A DNA stretch of 64,000 nucleotides, from the NCBI RefSeq assembly GCF_963675165.1, contig NC_087382.1, positions 7,364,315 to 7,428,314 of the forward strand, read 5' to 3'. The position numbers and the translations under genes are program-made. This document shows positions 27,801 through 42,800 of the stretch, piece by piece. This DNA is from Halichondria panicea (taxonomy: Eukaryota; Porifera; Demospongiae; Suberitida; Halichondriidae). Positions within the stretch are counted from its first letter, which is position 1, and every line of letters starts with the position of its first letter. The notes beneath the pieces were generated by a model that saw nothing but the letters and a program-made list of their open reading frames with translations, was not told where the DNA came from and did no database searches.

Positions 27801-30800
27801 ATCAATGGCGGAAACAATCTTATACCTGAGAAGTCTTCATCAGTTGTATTGATGTACACAGTGGATGTGTTTTCAAGTAAAAAGCTTCCATTAGTGAGAG
27901 TGAATGTGAAAACACCAGGCCCATATACTTGTTCCGTCTGCAATGTGATGTTCAAAATATCAAGGGTGGCTATGTCTATACTTTCACTGAAGTGGAGCAC
28001 CACAATCAGAGGTAGTCGCCCATCAATCATCATCAACTCAAATGAGTCAATTTGTGGAGGTGTTACATCAGCGGAGTATTGGGAGACTGACAGAGTGATT
28101 CCTATCACTGGGTTTCCAGAAGTATCCCTAATAGCACCTGTATTGATAGAGAGTGTAGTTGTGTCAGGTGACCGGGCCAGGAGCAAGTTTTCCTTGATGG
28201 CATTCAGGTTTGTAGAGCTAACTACAATGTCAATGATAAGACCGGGGGTGCTGTTTGTTGTTGCTTCGGTTAGCTGTACAAAGTTGCTTGAACTATTTGA
28301 CTCAAGAATAGTGAAGTCTGTAATGTTCAGGGTGTCAGGATCCACAGGTTCTGAGAATGTGAGTGAAAGTGTGTCGGTGTTTAAGTTCAGACCAAACCTC
28401 TCTAGGATAGGCTGTGTAGCATCACTAGTGTATGATTCGACAGGTATGCATTCAGATTGGTTTCTCTCAACAACATTCAGCTGCACAGCATCAATAACGG
28501 TAAAGCTAGAAATTGAAACGCAGGTGGTGTTTGAATCAGATGCTAGCCCAGTGATTGATTTGATAGCATCACTGTCCACTTTGCTGAGATCAATGATTAT
28601 TTGAGGTCCATCGTTAGATATTGTGGTACTTGTCTGAAGAATGTATGCTACATCCTCAGTTTTGTTGGATCCAGTCACCAGAGTTATAGCTGTGACATTG
28701 AGTTGTGAGGACAAAACAGTCTCAGAAAAGACCAGAGTTATAGTATCATTGTTGAGATCGATACTTGCTGCAATGAGTTCAGGCTGAGTACTATCCATTG
28801 TGTAGTTTCCGATTCGAAGTGCATCACCATTCAGAATAGGTGACAACAAATTGCCATGCACATCTCTCACTCCTCCTTGCTGAGCCACTATGTAAGTATC
28901 TGTAGGTGCAGTTGCAAGGGCAAATCTGGTCTTAAGATTGTTAAGATCATTGGAACTTAGTTGAACATCAATGATGTGGTCTCCCTCCAAATCTGAAGTG
29001 GTAGTCATTACAAAGCCATCTGTCAGCTGGTAAAGTTGGTTGTTAAGGTCAGTAACAAACCTATTGCTTTGGAAACCAAAAGCAGTCACATCCAATGATG
29101 AGGAATTAACTGTCTCAGAGAAGTAGATGGTAAGCACACCAGTGTTCAGGTCTAGATCAAAAGAAGTAATAACAGGTGTAACCATATCACTGTTGAACAC
29201 TGATGTGTCAATGGCACTTGTTTCTGGAATTCCAAGGACTGGGTTACCATTGGTATCCTCAATGAAGCCGGAGGCAACAGAAAGGTAGGTATTGTTGCTT
29301 ATTAGTGAGGTGGCTAGGTCACCCAATCTGTTGATCTCATTAAGGTCTTCACCAGAAAGCAATATGACTAGAGTCACATCATCTACTAGTCTGGGTATTC
29401 CACTAGTGAGAGCAAAAACAGTTGCATTCGTGTTGTTTGTCGATGGTTCATTCTGTAGTGAAATCAGAGTCAGATTGAGACTATCCAATGACACAAATTC
29501 AGAGAAGATAATGATTAGCTCTCCAGCATTCAAGTCAATGCCAAATCTAACAACTTCTGGAGATGTTGTATCAGGAGGAACTTCTGCAGCTGATATTGCA
29601 TTTGTTCTTGTAACAGCATTTACTGTTGAGCTGAAGAGATCGCTGATAGCTTCAGGAGAAAGTAGGATGTATGTTGGTGTGCCATTCACAGCAAGGCTCT
29701 CTCTGGATTTGATGGCATTGAGGTCGATATCGGTAATATTAATAGTGATGACATAGTCACTTGGGCCAGAAGAAGAACCACCTGTGAGTGTGTAGGTAGT
29801 GTCTGGTGAAGTAGAACTGAGATTGCTAAGGAGAGTTATTCTTGATGGGTTGAGACTATTCACATCCACGACATCACTGAAGGTCAAAGTAAGTTCTCCT
29901 GTGTTAACGTCAAGAGTGAAATTCAGGAGTGACGGCCTCATTGTATCTTCCTGGATATTATTTAGTGGCAATGACATAGACTCAATTAGAGGCTCAGACA
30001 TCAATCCAGACAAGTCTAGGACTGCTCCAGGCAACACAGTGATAAAGGTATTAGCTGCTGTTGTGCCTGCATTTGTAGCAAGTTTAATATCCCTCACATC
30101 AGCTGTATCAAGATTGAATATTACTGCAGTGTGGTCATTGGGTGCATACATCGATGCTCCCTGCAGCAAAGTGAAGTTATTAGGACCGTAGTGTAGAGTG
30201 AAAGCACTGAGATTGGCAGGCAGCTGTACTGGCTCAGTGAACTTAACAGTGAGTGTACCAAGATTTAAATCCAGTTCAGTAAAGGTTTCTATCTCTGGTA
30301 GTGTGGAGTCTGGAGTGAATTCTCGAACTGGAATTGGTTCAACAACTGCTGCTGATGCAATACCATTGCTGCCTGTAGCTAAGCTTGCAGTAATCAGTAA
30401 GAACGTTGAGCTAGCATTGACTCCAATGCAAGTGTCATATTCAGTGGTGAAGTCAAGGCAAGTCTCTTGAATACGATTAATAGCGTTCCTAGGAATATTG
30501 ATAACCAAGAATTGCGATGAAGCAGTACTATTTACAGAGACATCATTTTCACCTCTTAATGTGTACGAGAAAGTGCTATTAAAATCTGAGGTGAAGGTAA
30601 GAGCAGCAGGCATAAATGAGACTGGATTCACAGGCTTAGAGAACTCAATTGTGACCTGGTTGTCATTGAAATTCACATCATAGGCTACAACAGTTGGAGG
30701 TGAATCATCTGGGATTACAACACCAGCATACTCTATAACAAAATCTAGATCATCAGGTGTGATTGGAACTATGGTATTTCCAGACGTATCTTCCACAAAC

Positions 30801-33800
30801 TGCTCAGTGAATGTGATCCAACAAGATCCTTGACTTGTACACAGAACAAGTGAAGACCTGATAGTATTAAGGTCTGATACAGTAAGTTGGAAGTCTACAG
30901 CAGTTCCTATAATGGCTGATATCATACCACCATTCAGAGTGAAAGTCTGCTGCACAAGCACTGGTGTTTGGGAGTTTTGAAGAGTGACCTGATCAAAATT
31001 TATCATCATTGGGTTGATCGATTCAGTGAAGTTCAATCGTAAAATACCATTGTCCAAGTCAAGGAACTCGAAACGGATTAGTTGTGGCCTAACACTGTCA
31101 CTAATGAAAGATTGTGTTGGTTGAACAATGCTATCATTGAATGTATTTCCAGCATTGTCACTAACTAGGCCAGGAGAGACACTTAGATAGCAGTCAGCAT
31201 TTCCTGTACACAAATCAACGAGTGAGTCAAGTGTAAGTTCATCAACTCGAGTTCTTTCAATTGTGATAGAGTCGGGGGAGTTTTGGATTAGACTACCTCC
31301 TGTCAGAGTATAGTTGGTAGTAAAATTAACTGGTGCATTGATCAGTGTGATTAACTGTGGATTTAATGATGCTCTGGCCACAGGTTCATTGAAGAAAACT
31401 GTGATCGAATTGTTCACCAGGTTGTACTCAAAGTCTACTACGGACGGTGCGCTCTGGTCTGGGGTTAATTCAGAGGCTCTTAGAGCAGATGTATCAAAAA
31501 CTGGGGTGGAGTTAAATCCACGCAGATCACGTACAGCACCAGCATCAATAGTAAGGAAGGTTGTATTTAGTGACGCTGCAAAGTTGGGATCTCTCTGCAG
31601 AATGAGTAAGTCCTCTGGAAGAAGGCCAAGCTCAAGCACTCGGACGTTCATTTGTTCGACTACGCCTCCAGAAAGTCTGAAAAACGTGGATGAATTTGAC
31701 AACTGAGTTTGCAGTGTGACAGCTGTTGCGTCAAATGTGGATATATCAATAGTCTCAGAGAATGTGAGCAAAAGCTGATTGCTGTTAAAATCGAGATCAA
31801 ACGCAGTGATAAATGGTCTTGAGAAATCTTCCAAGAGGGTGCTTGCCCTAAGCGACATCAAACCTGCTGGATTACTGTTTCCATACACGTCAGCAATAGC
31901 TCCAGCTAAAATAGAAACAAAGGTGTTATTCTCATCAGTTGCTAGCTGCATCATAATCTCAATTTCAGTTGCATCATTAGGGCCAAGTTGAATTACAAGT
32001 ACTGGACTTGGATCAGATATGGCTACTGAATCAAGGAAGTCGACCATTTGCTGACTACTTGTTCGATTGATGTTACTCAGCAGCGACAATTTCCTAGCAT
32101 CAAAGGTTGTTGGGTCAACTGTCTCTGAAAATGTGAGCAACAATTCACTTGAATTAAAGTTGAGAGAAAATGCTATAAGTTCAGGAGAGGTTGAGTCCTC
32201 CACAATGTTAGCAACCATGAGAATTTGAGAGGAAAGTGGATTGCCATACACATCATCAATTGCTCCATCTTGTACAAGCACATATGTGGAGTCATTCGTA
32301 CCAAAACCTGGCATTGCTTTGAGGATATTCAGTTCTTCAGTACTCACCGCAACTTGGAGTGTGTAGTCATCAATCACAGTAATATCACTATTGATCAATG
32401 GTAGCATGAAAGAAGCCATCGATGGGTTTCTACTGTCAATAATAGATATAAGACTGACGTTGGGAGATGCTGGATCAATTTTTTCATCAAACTCGATGGT
32501 GAATGTTTGATTCGATAGATCTAAGTTGAAATCGATAAGAACGGGACCTGCTACATCTTCTACAAAATCAGTGGAAGGCAAAGAGTTTTCAGGAGTTATT
32601 TCGATAATTGAGTTGTTGCTGTAATCTCGAATTAAGGAGGACTGAATGGAAATGAAGGTGGTAGATAGATTTAGAGCGAGTGCTCCAGAGGCTTTGATGA
32701 ATCGAGCATCCTCGAGAGAAAGTCGCAAATCAATAACCTGAGGAGAAATAAACACAGCTGTTCCACCTGTCAGTTGTCGAGAGATACCTCCTTCAGTAGC
32801 ATTTCTAATGCTGTGTACAGTTATTTGTGTAGGATCTAGAGTGTCAATGTTGACTGCTTCTGTAAAGGACAGAGTAATGGTATCTCGGTCCAGAGCAAAA
32901 ATGAAGTCACTGAGAGAGGGAGGTGTATTGTCTCCACTGACTATGTTTGCCTGCAGAGAGTCATCTGAGGGTATCAGTACGATCATGTTACCACTTGTGT
33001 CACTGAATGCTGATCTAGGCACAGAGAGGAAAGTGTTGTTTTGGAAAGTGCCCAAGTTGGCAATGCTTGTAATTTCCATGAAGTCTGAGTCCAGGATGCC
33101 AATTTCTATAACATCTGAGTTTGTTAGAGTTTGCAAGACTCCAGACATGAGTGTGACACTAGCAGTGGAATTGTCACTAGCGCTATTCTGAATGGTAACA
33201 CCTGAGACATCTACACTGGAGATATCAATGCTTTCACTGAAGAATAATGTGAGCCTTGCTTGGTTTAGATCAAAGTTGAAATCCAACAACATTGGTGGTA
33301 CATTGTCTGGAACTAGCTCAATAGCTGCCTGCGCAGAATCAGAAGGTATTGCTACGAGAGAATTTCCTGAACTATCAGTCAGTGCAACAGGTGATATGCT
33401 AAGGAAAGTGTCATTTACAGTAGAGCCGACACGAAGTAGGGACTTTGCTCCATTGATATCAGTTGGTGACAAAGTGACTAGAACAATTCTACCATTATCA
33501 ATTCGCTCAAAATTGCTGTCAACTAGTGTATACACATTATTGCTTTCACCTGATGTCAAATTCCTCAAATTTTGTAAGGAGATTCCAGTGACATTGAAAG
33601 ACTGTGGGTCAACGATATCAGAGAAAGTCAGCAGAAGAAGTCCAGAATTAACATCAAGAGTGTATTCATCAAGTTCAATTGGTGTTACATCAGGGTTCAC
33701 ACTTGAAGCAATTAGAGCTTTACCGTCAGTGATGGGAATATTGTCTTGTCCAAATGTATCGTCGACAGTATCGCCTTGGATGGTGATGAAAGTATTGTTG

Positions 33801-36800
33801 ATGGAGATACCAATACCTCCAACAGATTTGATTCCATTCAGGTCTACCTCAGTCAAATCGACTGAAATAAAGTAACCGTCCATAGTGGTAGTAAAGTAGC
33901 TTGCAGTTGTGAGGCGATAGAAAGTGTTACCAACACTACTGAAAGCTGATTGAAGGACAATTCCAGTTGGATTGAAGGTCATTACAGATACAACGTCGTT
34001 GAAGGTCAGGTCTAGGAATCCAGTCACCATATCTAGGGAGAACTCAACAAGACTTAGTTGAGAAACATCAGCTGAGAACGAAGCATCCTCTGTTTGCATT
34101 GGGGACACTGCATTGATAGCGACACCACCTACATCTGTAACTGCTCCGCTGGATATAACCACATAGGTATTGGACGAATCTGTAGCGATATTCGGGTTGG
34201 TTTTCAGAGCTATAATCTCATTTGATCCAAGAGCAATTGTAACCCTGTGTACTGTTGAGATGTCACTGCTAATCACTATTGATGTAGAGAGAGGCACAGC
34301 ACCAATTCCAGACATTGATCCAGCAATAGAAATTCCGGCAAGATTGATATTTTCAATGCCAATAGGCTCATCGAAGACAAGCGTTATTGTATCAGCATTT
34401 AAATCTACTTCGCTACCAATGAAAGTTGGTGGAATCTGGTCTGAAACGAAACCTCCATTCATTGCATCGATGGTCATCACTGGATTTGATTGGCGAGCCA
34501 GATCATTTATGGTATTCTCGGCAATTGATATGTAGGTATCAACAATAGAAGTTGCTAAGTTCAAGTTCTTAATGGCATTAGAATCAGTAGCTGATAGAGT
34601 CACAGAGACAATTCTTCCTGAACCACTTGTGGTAGTACTATCTGTGAGAGTGTATTGCTCAGTTCCATTGGGAGCATTTAACAAAGTTATTCCAGATGCT
34701 ACCAGGGTACTAGAATCAACTGCTTCTGAGAATGTTAGATCGAGAGTATTGCTATCGAGATTAAGAGCAAAATTTCGGAGTTCTGGATCTTGATTATCCA
34801 CAACAAAGTCACTTACAATTGTTTCGGGATCTTCGTTGGTTGCACTGTTTACATTACCAGAGGGATCTTCAACAGCACCAGGAGTGAGTGCCACATAACA
34901 GTTACCTCTCCAAGTACACAGATCTTGGTCAACTTGAAGGGCTGTTACGTCTCTCTCATTCAATTGAATACTGACAGAGTTTTCACTAACTGAGGCTTCC
35001 CCTCCTGTTAGAGTGTAGTTGCTGATTGCATCAGCCACAGAAAAGAGAGAGAGGAGCTGAATGTTTGTCGGATCAAATGTAGAGATGTTTAGAGGTTCAC
35101 TAAACAGAAGTTCAAGTACCCCAAGTTGAATATCAAATGATGTGAAACCAACTAACTGAGGAGCAACAGAGTCTTGCAGATACATTGTGACCTGTATTGA
35201 CTGATTGAGAGACCCAATATTAAAAACATCCCTGAATGCATCTGCACTATGGTAGAGAAAGCAGTCATCCACTGAATCACACACATTTTCTCTCTTGATA
35301 TTGTCAAGGTCAATTGGGTTCAGATTGAAGGACAAACTGTTTATTGTTCCATCAGGATCCACTACAGTGGCGACAAAGTTGTAGAAAGCTGTTGGCATGT
35401 CAGCTCTGTTCTGGATTTGGAATCTTAATAGGTCAAAGGAAGACGCCAAAATATTTGAGTCAAATGTAATACTCACAAACCCAGAATTGAGATCTAGTTC
35501 AAAAGCAGACAATGCTGGTGCATCCATGCCACTATTCACGGTAGTAGCTTGCAAAGCTGGAACTGCCACCAGTTGATTGTTATTTCTGTCCACTGCAGCT
35601 CCAGCACTCACTGCGAGATAGGTGTTGCTAGGACTTGTAGCAATATCCATATTCCTGACGATATTATCCCTAGCTGTTAGAGTTAGCTCAATGCTGATAA
35701 CTGCTGAGTTGTCAATTGCAGTGATAGGTGTTCTAACATCTGCCAAACCAAACGTTACCACAGGAGAAGGAGAGTCTTGAAGAATGAACTGATCAAGTTG
35801 TAGGCTACTAGCAACAATGGGCTCCGAGAATGTTAGAATGATTGCATTTACCCCAGACGAAAGGTCAACATTGTACCTGATCAGCTCAGGTGGCACATCT
35901 GTTTCAGGAGTGTACTCCGAGGCCTGAATAGCATTTGTAGTAGCAATAGCAAAGTTCACATGTCCGTCAGTATCTTTGATCAATCCTTCACTCGCTGACA
36001 AAAAAGTAGTAGATATGTTTCCAGCAAGGCCTACAACAGATCGAATTCCAAAGAGGTCTTCTTCGTTTGCTGGGACGTAAATTGTTGTAGGTGAGATTTG
36101 GATAGCGTCACCACCAACAAATGTATATGATGGAGTTCCAGAAAGAGCAATAGGTTGAGACTGTATTGTGAGGTGAGTAGCATCAAAGGTAGATGCAACA
36201 ATCTCTTCAGAAAAGTTAATAGTTATGTTTCCATTTCCCAAATTGAAGGTGAATAAGAGCAGTGTTGGGGGTTCAAGGTCCACTAATGGTGGTGATACTG
36301 GTAGTGCAAGAGTAGATGGAATTTCCTGTACCATTACTCCAGAAACATCGCCAATAGCATTGTTTTCCAGGCTTAGGAATGTCCTTGTTGTATCAACTCC
36401 TATCCCATCAATGGAAAGGATTCCAGCCAAGTCAGAGTTGCTTAGCTGGATGGAAAGTGTATCACTGAAGAGCGTAGGCACAGTACTGGACAATAAGTTG
36501 TAGCTTCCACTCATTGAAAGTGTATTATCGGAGATGTTTTGCAGCAAAAGTCTGTTCAGCATCAGAGATGATGGGTCAACAGGCTCAGAGAAGTAGAGGA
36601 CTACTGCAACAGGTGCTTGATCATCCATTGTATATGCAAATGCAAAAGTATTAAGAACTGGAGGAGTGTTGTCAGGAATTAGAGTCTGAACGTTCACAGG
36701 ATTTAATGCACCAATGAGGTTCCCACGAATATCTAATATGCTTCCACTATCAAGAATTAAAAATGTATCAGCACTGTTAATACCAATATTTCCAAATGCC

Positions 36801-39800
36801 TTTAGAGTGTTCAAATCATTCTCTGTTAGCTGTACTGAGAGGATGTTGTCCGAAACTGAAGTGTTAGCAAGTGTCGTGGACATAAAGATGTTGACTGGAG
36901 TGATTGCATCATCCTGCAGTGTGATACGACTTAAATTGGCAAGAATAGATTCAGAAAATGTGACTTCAATTAGGCCATTGTTTGTATCTAGAAGCCACTG
37001 AAGCAGAATTGGAGGTGACAAATCTTCGGTGATTTTCGGCTCAACAATAACTTCTGAGAATCGGTTGCCAAGAATATCTCTGATGAAACCTTGTCCTACA
37101 GAAATGGACACTCTGTCGAGTCCAGCTGAATTGATGGTGTCTATGTCAGATGAAGGAATCATTAGGCCAATCAATCTTCCATTTTGAGAGGTATTTGTTG
37201 TAGTTCTAGAGTCTAGCTCCAGTATTGTCTCTCCAGTGTCAGTTGCAATGATAGTTACAGCAGATGTATTGAGCGTATTGATCATAGCGACCTCGTCAAA
37301 CAGGATAGATAAGAAACCATTATTGAGATCCAAACTTGTATCAACAATTCTCGGGCCAGAAGTATCATTAACAAGATTATCAGCAATACGTGTTGTAACG
37401 TTGGCACCAACAGTTGAGCTAAGCAAGAAGCCAGAGTAGTCTGTAACACCAGTGATGTCAAGTGTTATATAAGAGGTGTCTGGTCCACCAATTGCAGGAT
37501 TTAATTTTAGTGTATTCAAGTCTTCGTCAGATAGGCGAATTTCAATGTTCGATGATCCTGGTGGAACACTCACAATTGGAGATGGATTGATGGGATTGGG
37601 TATCAGCACGGATGATGTCAGGTTGGTTATGGCATCATGAATTGTGAATCGACTCTGGAATCCAGTTGGATCAATGCTCTCAGAGAGTTCAATCACTAGA
37701 GTTCCTTCATCAAGATCAAGATTCACAGCCAGTAGCTCTGGAGGTGTAACATCAGGTGTTAGTTGAGAGACCATTAGAGCATCATTTGTTGAAATAGGAA
37801 TGACCGAGTTATTTCCAGTATCTCTTATAGCACCACGCAGCAAGGATATGAAAGTGTTGAGCTCACTGGTTCCGAGCAGAATCTGCATTTTTATACCATT
37901 GATGTCAGTTTCAGTGAGATTGATTCTGATGATTGTGAAAGGAGAAATTCTTGTAGCAGCTCCTCCTGTCAATTGATATGTGTTGATAACTGGATCGGAA
38001 TCATTTGAAACTGATTGCAGGATAACGTACTGTGGAGTGTAAGAATCTGGTTCCATTATTTCAGAGAAATATAAAGTAAGAGTGCTGCTCTCAATAGAAA
38101 GTGTGAAGTTGTTGAGTACTGGTGGTATCATGTCTCCAATAAATTGTGTTGCTTGTAGAGCAGGGATACCAATTGCAATGACACCCAAGTTGTTGAAATC
38201 TTCAGCAATAGTGTTGGTGATGGAGATGAACGTGTTGTCAACGGATGTGGCTACATCAGACTGAAGCTGCAATTGTACAACATCCCTTTGCAGTAGAGGC
38301 AGAGCCATTACAGACCCATCATTACTGGTAGTTGTACCCCCTGTCAGTGTGTAAGAATTTGTTCCAGATGAATCACCATGTAGAGTGATAGCAGTGGGGT
38401 CAAAAGTGGATGCAAATACCACATCATTGAATGTTAATGTGAGAACATTAGAGTTCATATCAAGACTGAAATCAGTGAGGAGAGCCGTAGACTGATCCAA
38501 TTGGAATGATCCAACTTGTTCAATAGCTGATGCTGTTAGGTTGTTACCGCTAAAGTCAGCTACTGCACCATCTGCAAATACAACATAACTACTTGCTTGA
38601 GAGTTGGCAATGTCTGAGCTGCTTTGAAGACTAACCACATCTTCATCGGCCAGTCTAATCCTTAGTGTTGTAAGCAAATCATCTTCTGAATTGAAGGATA
38701 CAGTACCACCAGTTAATGTGTATGAGGTACTTGCTATTGACGAAGAAGAGTAAACAGTGACTAAGTGAGGATTAAAGCTGAATGGATCAACAGGTTCACT
38801 GAATTTCACGTCAAGAGCTAGAATATTGAAGTCAAGCAGTGGTACGGCAGTCACTATCGGTGAGATTGTATCAATACCAACAAAGGTGGCTTGAAGTGGA
38901 TTGACTCCATTACGGCGGACTGGTGAAGGATTAGTTGGAAATACAAAGTCTAAAGCAGCTCCCAAAGAATGGACAAGATATGTGTTTTCTGTCGATTTAG
39001 CAAGGCCTCTGCTAGCCTGCAACATTCGAACATCAACTTCCTCGAGATTAACACTTACTACATCATTTGCAGTAAAAAGAGTCGGTGTTTGCAATTGATA
39101 AGACATTGTTGCATTGAATGAGTCTTGGATAGAGAAGCTGGGAATAGTCACAGAAGATACTGGCTCATCAAACATCAGAACCAGTTGTTCAGTATCCAAA
39201 AACAGGCTGAAGCTAATTAACATTGGTCCGGTTCGATCACTAACAAACCTAAATGGGAAAGCCAACGGGTCCTGTGCACTTATTACAAACTCCTGCACTG
39301 GATTACCAGCAAAGTCAGTTGCAAAGCTTGATGTAAACTGAGGCACACAGTTACCTCTGCCACTACACAACCCAGGATCTCGTTTGATGTTATTGAGATC
39401 AAACTGACTTAGTTGGATTTGCAGTGCTGGTGAAGAGCTACTCAATACAGTTCCATTGGTTAGGGATAAAAGGGGTACAGGATTCAGTGAAGAGTCTCCA
39501 TTGAAGAGGAATGACGTGAACCGGATCGATCCACGATATAAAGTCTCAGTAAATCTCAAGGTGAAAGTGCCAGCATCAAGGTCAAATTCTGTATATCCAA
39601 TCATCTGTGGAGCATTGAAGTCCATTCCAATTTCACTAGCTTGCAGAGAATTGAGATCATCTATTTGCTCAGAAAAGTTGTTGAGTTCATCGGCAATCAA
39701 ACCTGTTTCATAGGAGAGGTAGCAATCGATAGTAGTGTTACAAATCTCAGCACCCTTGATACCGTTGAGATCATCTTCAGACAGGAAAAATGCAAGTACT

Positions 39801-42800
39801 GTGCCATCACTAGATAGTATAGACGTACTAGTAGAGGTTAAAGAGTAGCTTTTGTCTGAATTGACATCACTAAGAGTCAGAAAAGTAGCGTTGAATGTTG
39901 TTGGCACTACTACTTCATCAAAATGTAGAGAGAAGTTACCGCTATTAATGTCTATGGTGAAAGCAACTACTACAGGTCCTCTTGTATCAGGTAGCACGGC
40001 AAAGGCACTGTGAAAAGCAGTTGTTGGGATTGCGACAACTCTGTTACCAGATGTATCATTGACTGTGCTCTCTGTAATGCTGATGTATGTGTTGGTGAAA
40101 TCGAAAGCAAATACACCTAGTTGGGATTGCTCCTTCAAGAAGATTATATCAGCTGCTACAGGAGTGAATTCAATCACAGCTGTATTTACAAGTGGGTATG
40201 ATCCATCACTTAGAGACAGGTATATGTCAGAGCCATTGAACAGTGTGATCTCAGTTGGGTCGAATGTGGTGATATTGATAGCTTCAGAAAATGTAAGGAA
40301 TATTACAGATTTGGATAAGTCTACTGCAAACTGTAAAAGTCTTGGTCTGCTGTTGTCAATTTCAACGGTGACAGCTCTGAAGGCATTCACAGGTTCCAAT
40401 GCTTGAACTGGATTATTACTGAAGTCGGTGGCGAATGAAGCATTTAGAGAGAGGTAAGTATTGTCAGAGATTGTACCTAGCATGTCATTGGCCTTTATTT
40501 GACTGGCATCCATTCCAATGAGATGTATATCAAGTATACGTCCTCTGGGAGTGAGTACAGTACTGGAATTGGTCAGTCTATAGCTAGAAGATGGATTAGC
40601 AGAAGCCATATTCTGTAGGGTGATGCCTGGTAGGTACACTGAAGTTGGGTCAAGGACCTCATCAAATGTAAGTGAGAGGATCTCTGTACTTAGGTCAATT
40701 GAGAAGCCGAGTAGCACTGGAAAGGTTTCGTCAGGTAGGACAATTCCCCTGGAAGCAAATATAGTTGTTTTGGTCACATTAAAACCATTCAGATCTGTAG
40801 CTGAGCCAGGTGATAGAGCCAGGAATGTTGTAGAGGGGCCAGTAGCAAGATTAGGCTGAGACTTGATTCCATCTTCATCTGAAGGTCCAAGTTGTACAGT
40901 AGCTATATTGTCAACAACAAGCATCACCAGCGTGCTATTGAAGAGTGTATGGTTAGCAGTTGGGTTGACTGGATCATTGATGAATATCAAGCCAGTTGGA
41001 TCAAAGGAGCCAACAAACTCATCGAAGGTTATTTGAAGTAATCCTGTGTTGAGGTCAAGACGGAATGAATCGATGCCAGGTGGTACTACATCAGGAGTAA
41101 ACGTTGAGACTTGCAGAGCATCAGCGATAGCGATTTCAACATTTGCTCGGCCTTCAACAGCATCTTCCACGACATTCATTCCCAAGCTTATGTAAGTATC
41201 ATCTGCGGAATTAACAATGGATTCGCTAAGTTTCAAGTCATTAGTTGTAGCAACGGCCAGATCAATGACAATCACAGCTCCATCAGGACTGTTTGTTGTG
41301 CTACCAGTAGTCAGCGATATTTGACCCATTGTGATACCCGGTCCACTCACGATGGAAATTTGAGCTAGGGCGAGAGGTGATGCCCTAACAGGCTTTGACC
41401 AGGTTAAACTGAGGGTAGATGCACCTACATCAAGGTCGAAGCTGGACAGTGATGGTGGATCGATGTCCAAGGACACAGAGCTAGCCATATAGGAATCTGT
41501 GGTACTTCTTTGCCTTACAGGGTTGTTATTGAGGTCATTTACAGCAAGAATACTGATGGAAACAAAAGTGTTGCCAGGATCACTGCCAAAGCTGCTAGAA
41601 AAAATTTGAAGCTGATCCACCTGAAGTCGAATTTCTAGCAGATCCGAAACGTCAGTACTAACAAGGGAGCTGTTAGCATAAAGAACCAGAAATTCTGTCT
41701 GACCATCATTCACATTATTGCGATTTTGTATGCGAACTTGAGTTGGATCAAAGCTAAGAGGATCAACAACTTCTGAGAATTGGAGAGAAGCTATTCCACT
41801 GTTTCTGTCAAGTATAAAGTCGTCGAGTGTAGGACGAGTTGTATCTGGTGTGAAAAATGTCGCACGAGTAGCATTTCCATTTACGATTGGTATTAGCTCA
41901 TTACCAGAAAAGTCAGATCCGGTTGTAGAAATAGCTGTGATGTACGTATTTCCCGATGATGTCCCAACATTTCTCAGTGATTTGATACCATTTAGATCTA
42001 GTGGTCCCAAGGATATCCTTACATCACTAGTTACACTTGAAATAGTGCTGTCAGTTGTAAGCTGGTAGGTAGAACCAGGTATTGCTAGTGGAGCACTTTG
42101 TAATGTGATACCAGTGATGTCAACAGTAGATGGATCAATAAGGTCTGTGAATGAGAGAATGAGTGTTGCCGCATTCAGATCGAGATTGAATCCAGTCAAC
42201 TCAGGGCCTTCCATATCGAAAACAACATTTGATGCCCTCAATGCCTTACCGTCAGTGATTGGAACATTGTCAACTCCATCAGGAGTATCAATGGTACTTG
42301 CAAGAAGAGTGAGATAGGTGTTATCGGTCCTCGTACCAAACTGGTTGTTTTCTCTGATGGCTTGGGCATCATTGTTGAGGTTTATGACCACTACAAATCC
42401 AGACGTGCTAGATGGTATCACATTACTCTCAGTTGTGAGTCGGAAGAATTGAGAGACAGTTCGAGTTCTATTTGCCTGAATCGTTATTCCAGTTGGATCG
42501 AATGTGTTTGGATCTACAATGTCATCAAAGGTCAAGAACAGCATATTAGTTCGAAGGTTCAGAACAAAGGATATGATTTGTGGTGGAGTAGTATCAACAG
42601 TCAGAGAAGATACAAGTAGAGATTCCATTAGTACCAGTGTGTTACTAGCAGTATCACTAATAGCTCCTGGGTTTACAATCAACACAGTGTTTTCTAGATC
42701 TGTGGCGAGCATTAGGTTTGATTTGATTGCTGTTATATCTTGAGGCAAAAGAAGGATGTCAATGGTTACATCAGAACCAACAGTTACAATAGTTCCATTG

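Larger units (their letters stand above)
21401..29947 (-). repeat. Super-block 5 of the 23-unit higher-order repeat (units 93-115), cysteine-rich copy
   Basis: It is 8,547 bp: half A 29947-25508 and half B 25507-21401. Strand B is F-S-D-V-V in both unit 93 and unit 105. The hairpin is in unit 98 (about 27980-28050, with I-D-G-R-L-P, close to unit 6). Cysteine doublets are in units 101-102 and 112-113. Units 101 and 112 have enlarged loops (C-x10-C and C-x7-C). The linker reads T-D-G-Q-G at 25163-25177. This copy has most of the non-standard cysteines: unit 96 (codons near 28441-28520), 100, 103, 104 and 111. It has therefore diverged in disulfide content while keeping the 23-unit frame. Confidence 0.85.
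29948..38497 (-). repeat. Super-block 4 of the 23-unit higher-order repeat (units 70-92)
   Basis: It is 8,550 bp: half A 38497-34070 and half B 34069-29948. Units 70 and 82 open the halves with F-N-D-V-V. The hairpin in unit 75 (about 36580-36660) has T-M-D-D-Q-A-P, similar to unit 6, 69 units away. Cysteine doublets are in units 78-79 and 89-90. Here alone the following unit, 91, also carries a cysteine pair, with a longer C-x9-C loop (30428-30460). The T-D-G-K-A linker is at 33716-33730. Unit 80 lacks the G-N motif, matching phase-mates 34, 57, 126 and 149. Confidence 0.85.

Noticed and set aside
27738-28604. Plus-strand open frame of 288 codons, the longest of many on the plus strand
   Set aside because: It lies wholly antisense to the giant frame. 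Such frames recur at the same phase of many units because the motif codons on the other strand rarely give stops, and their translations have no domain logic.
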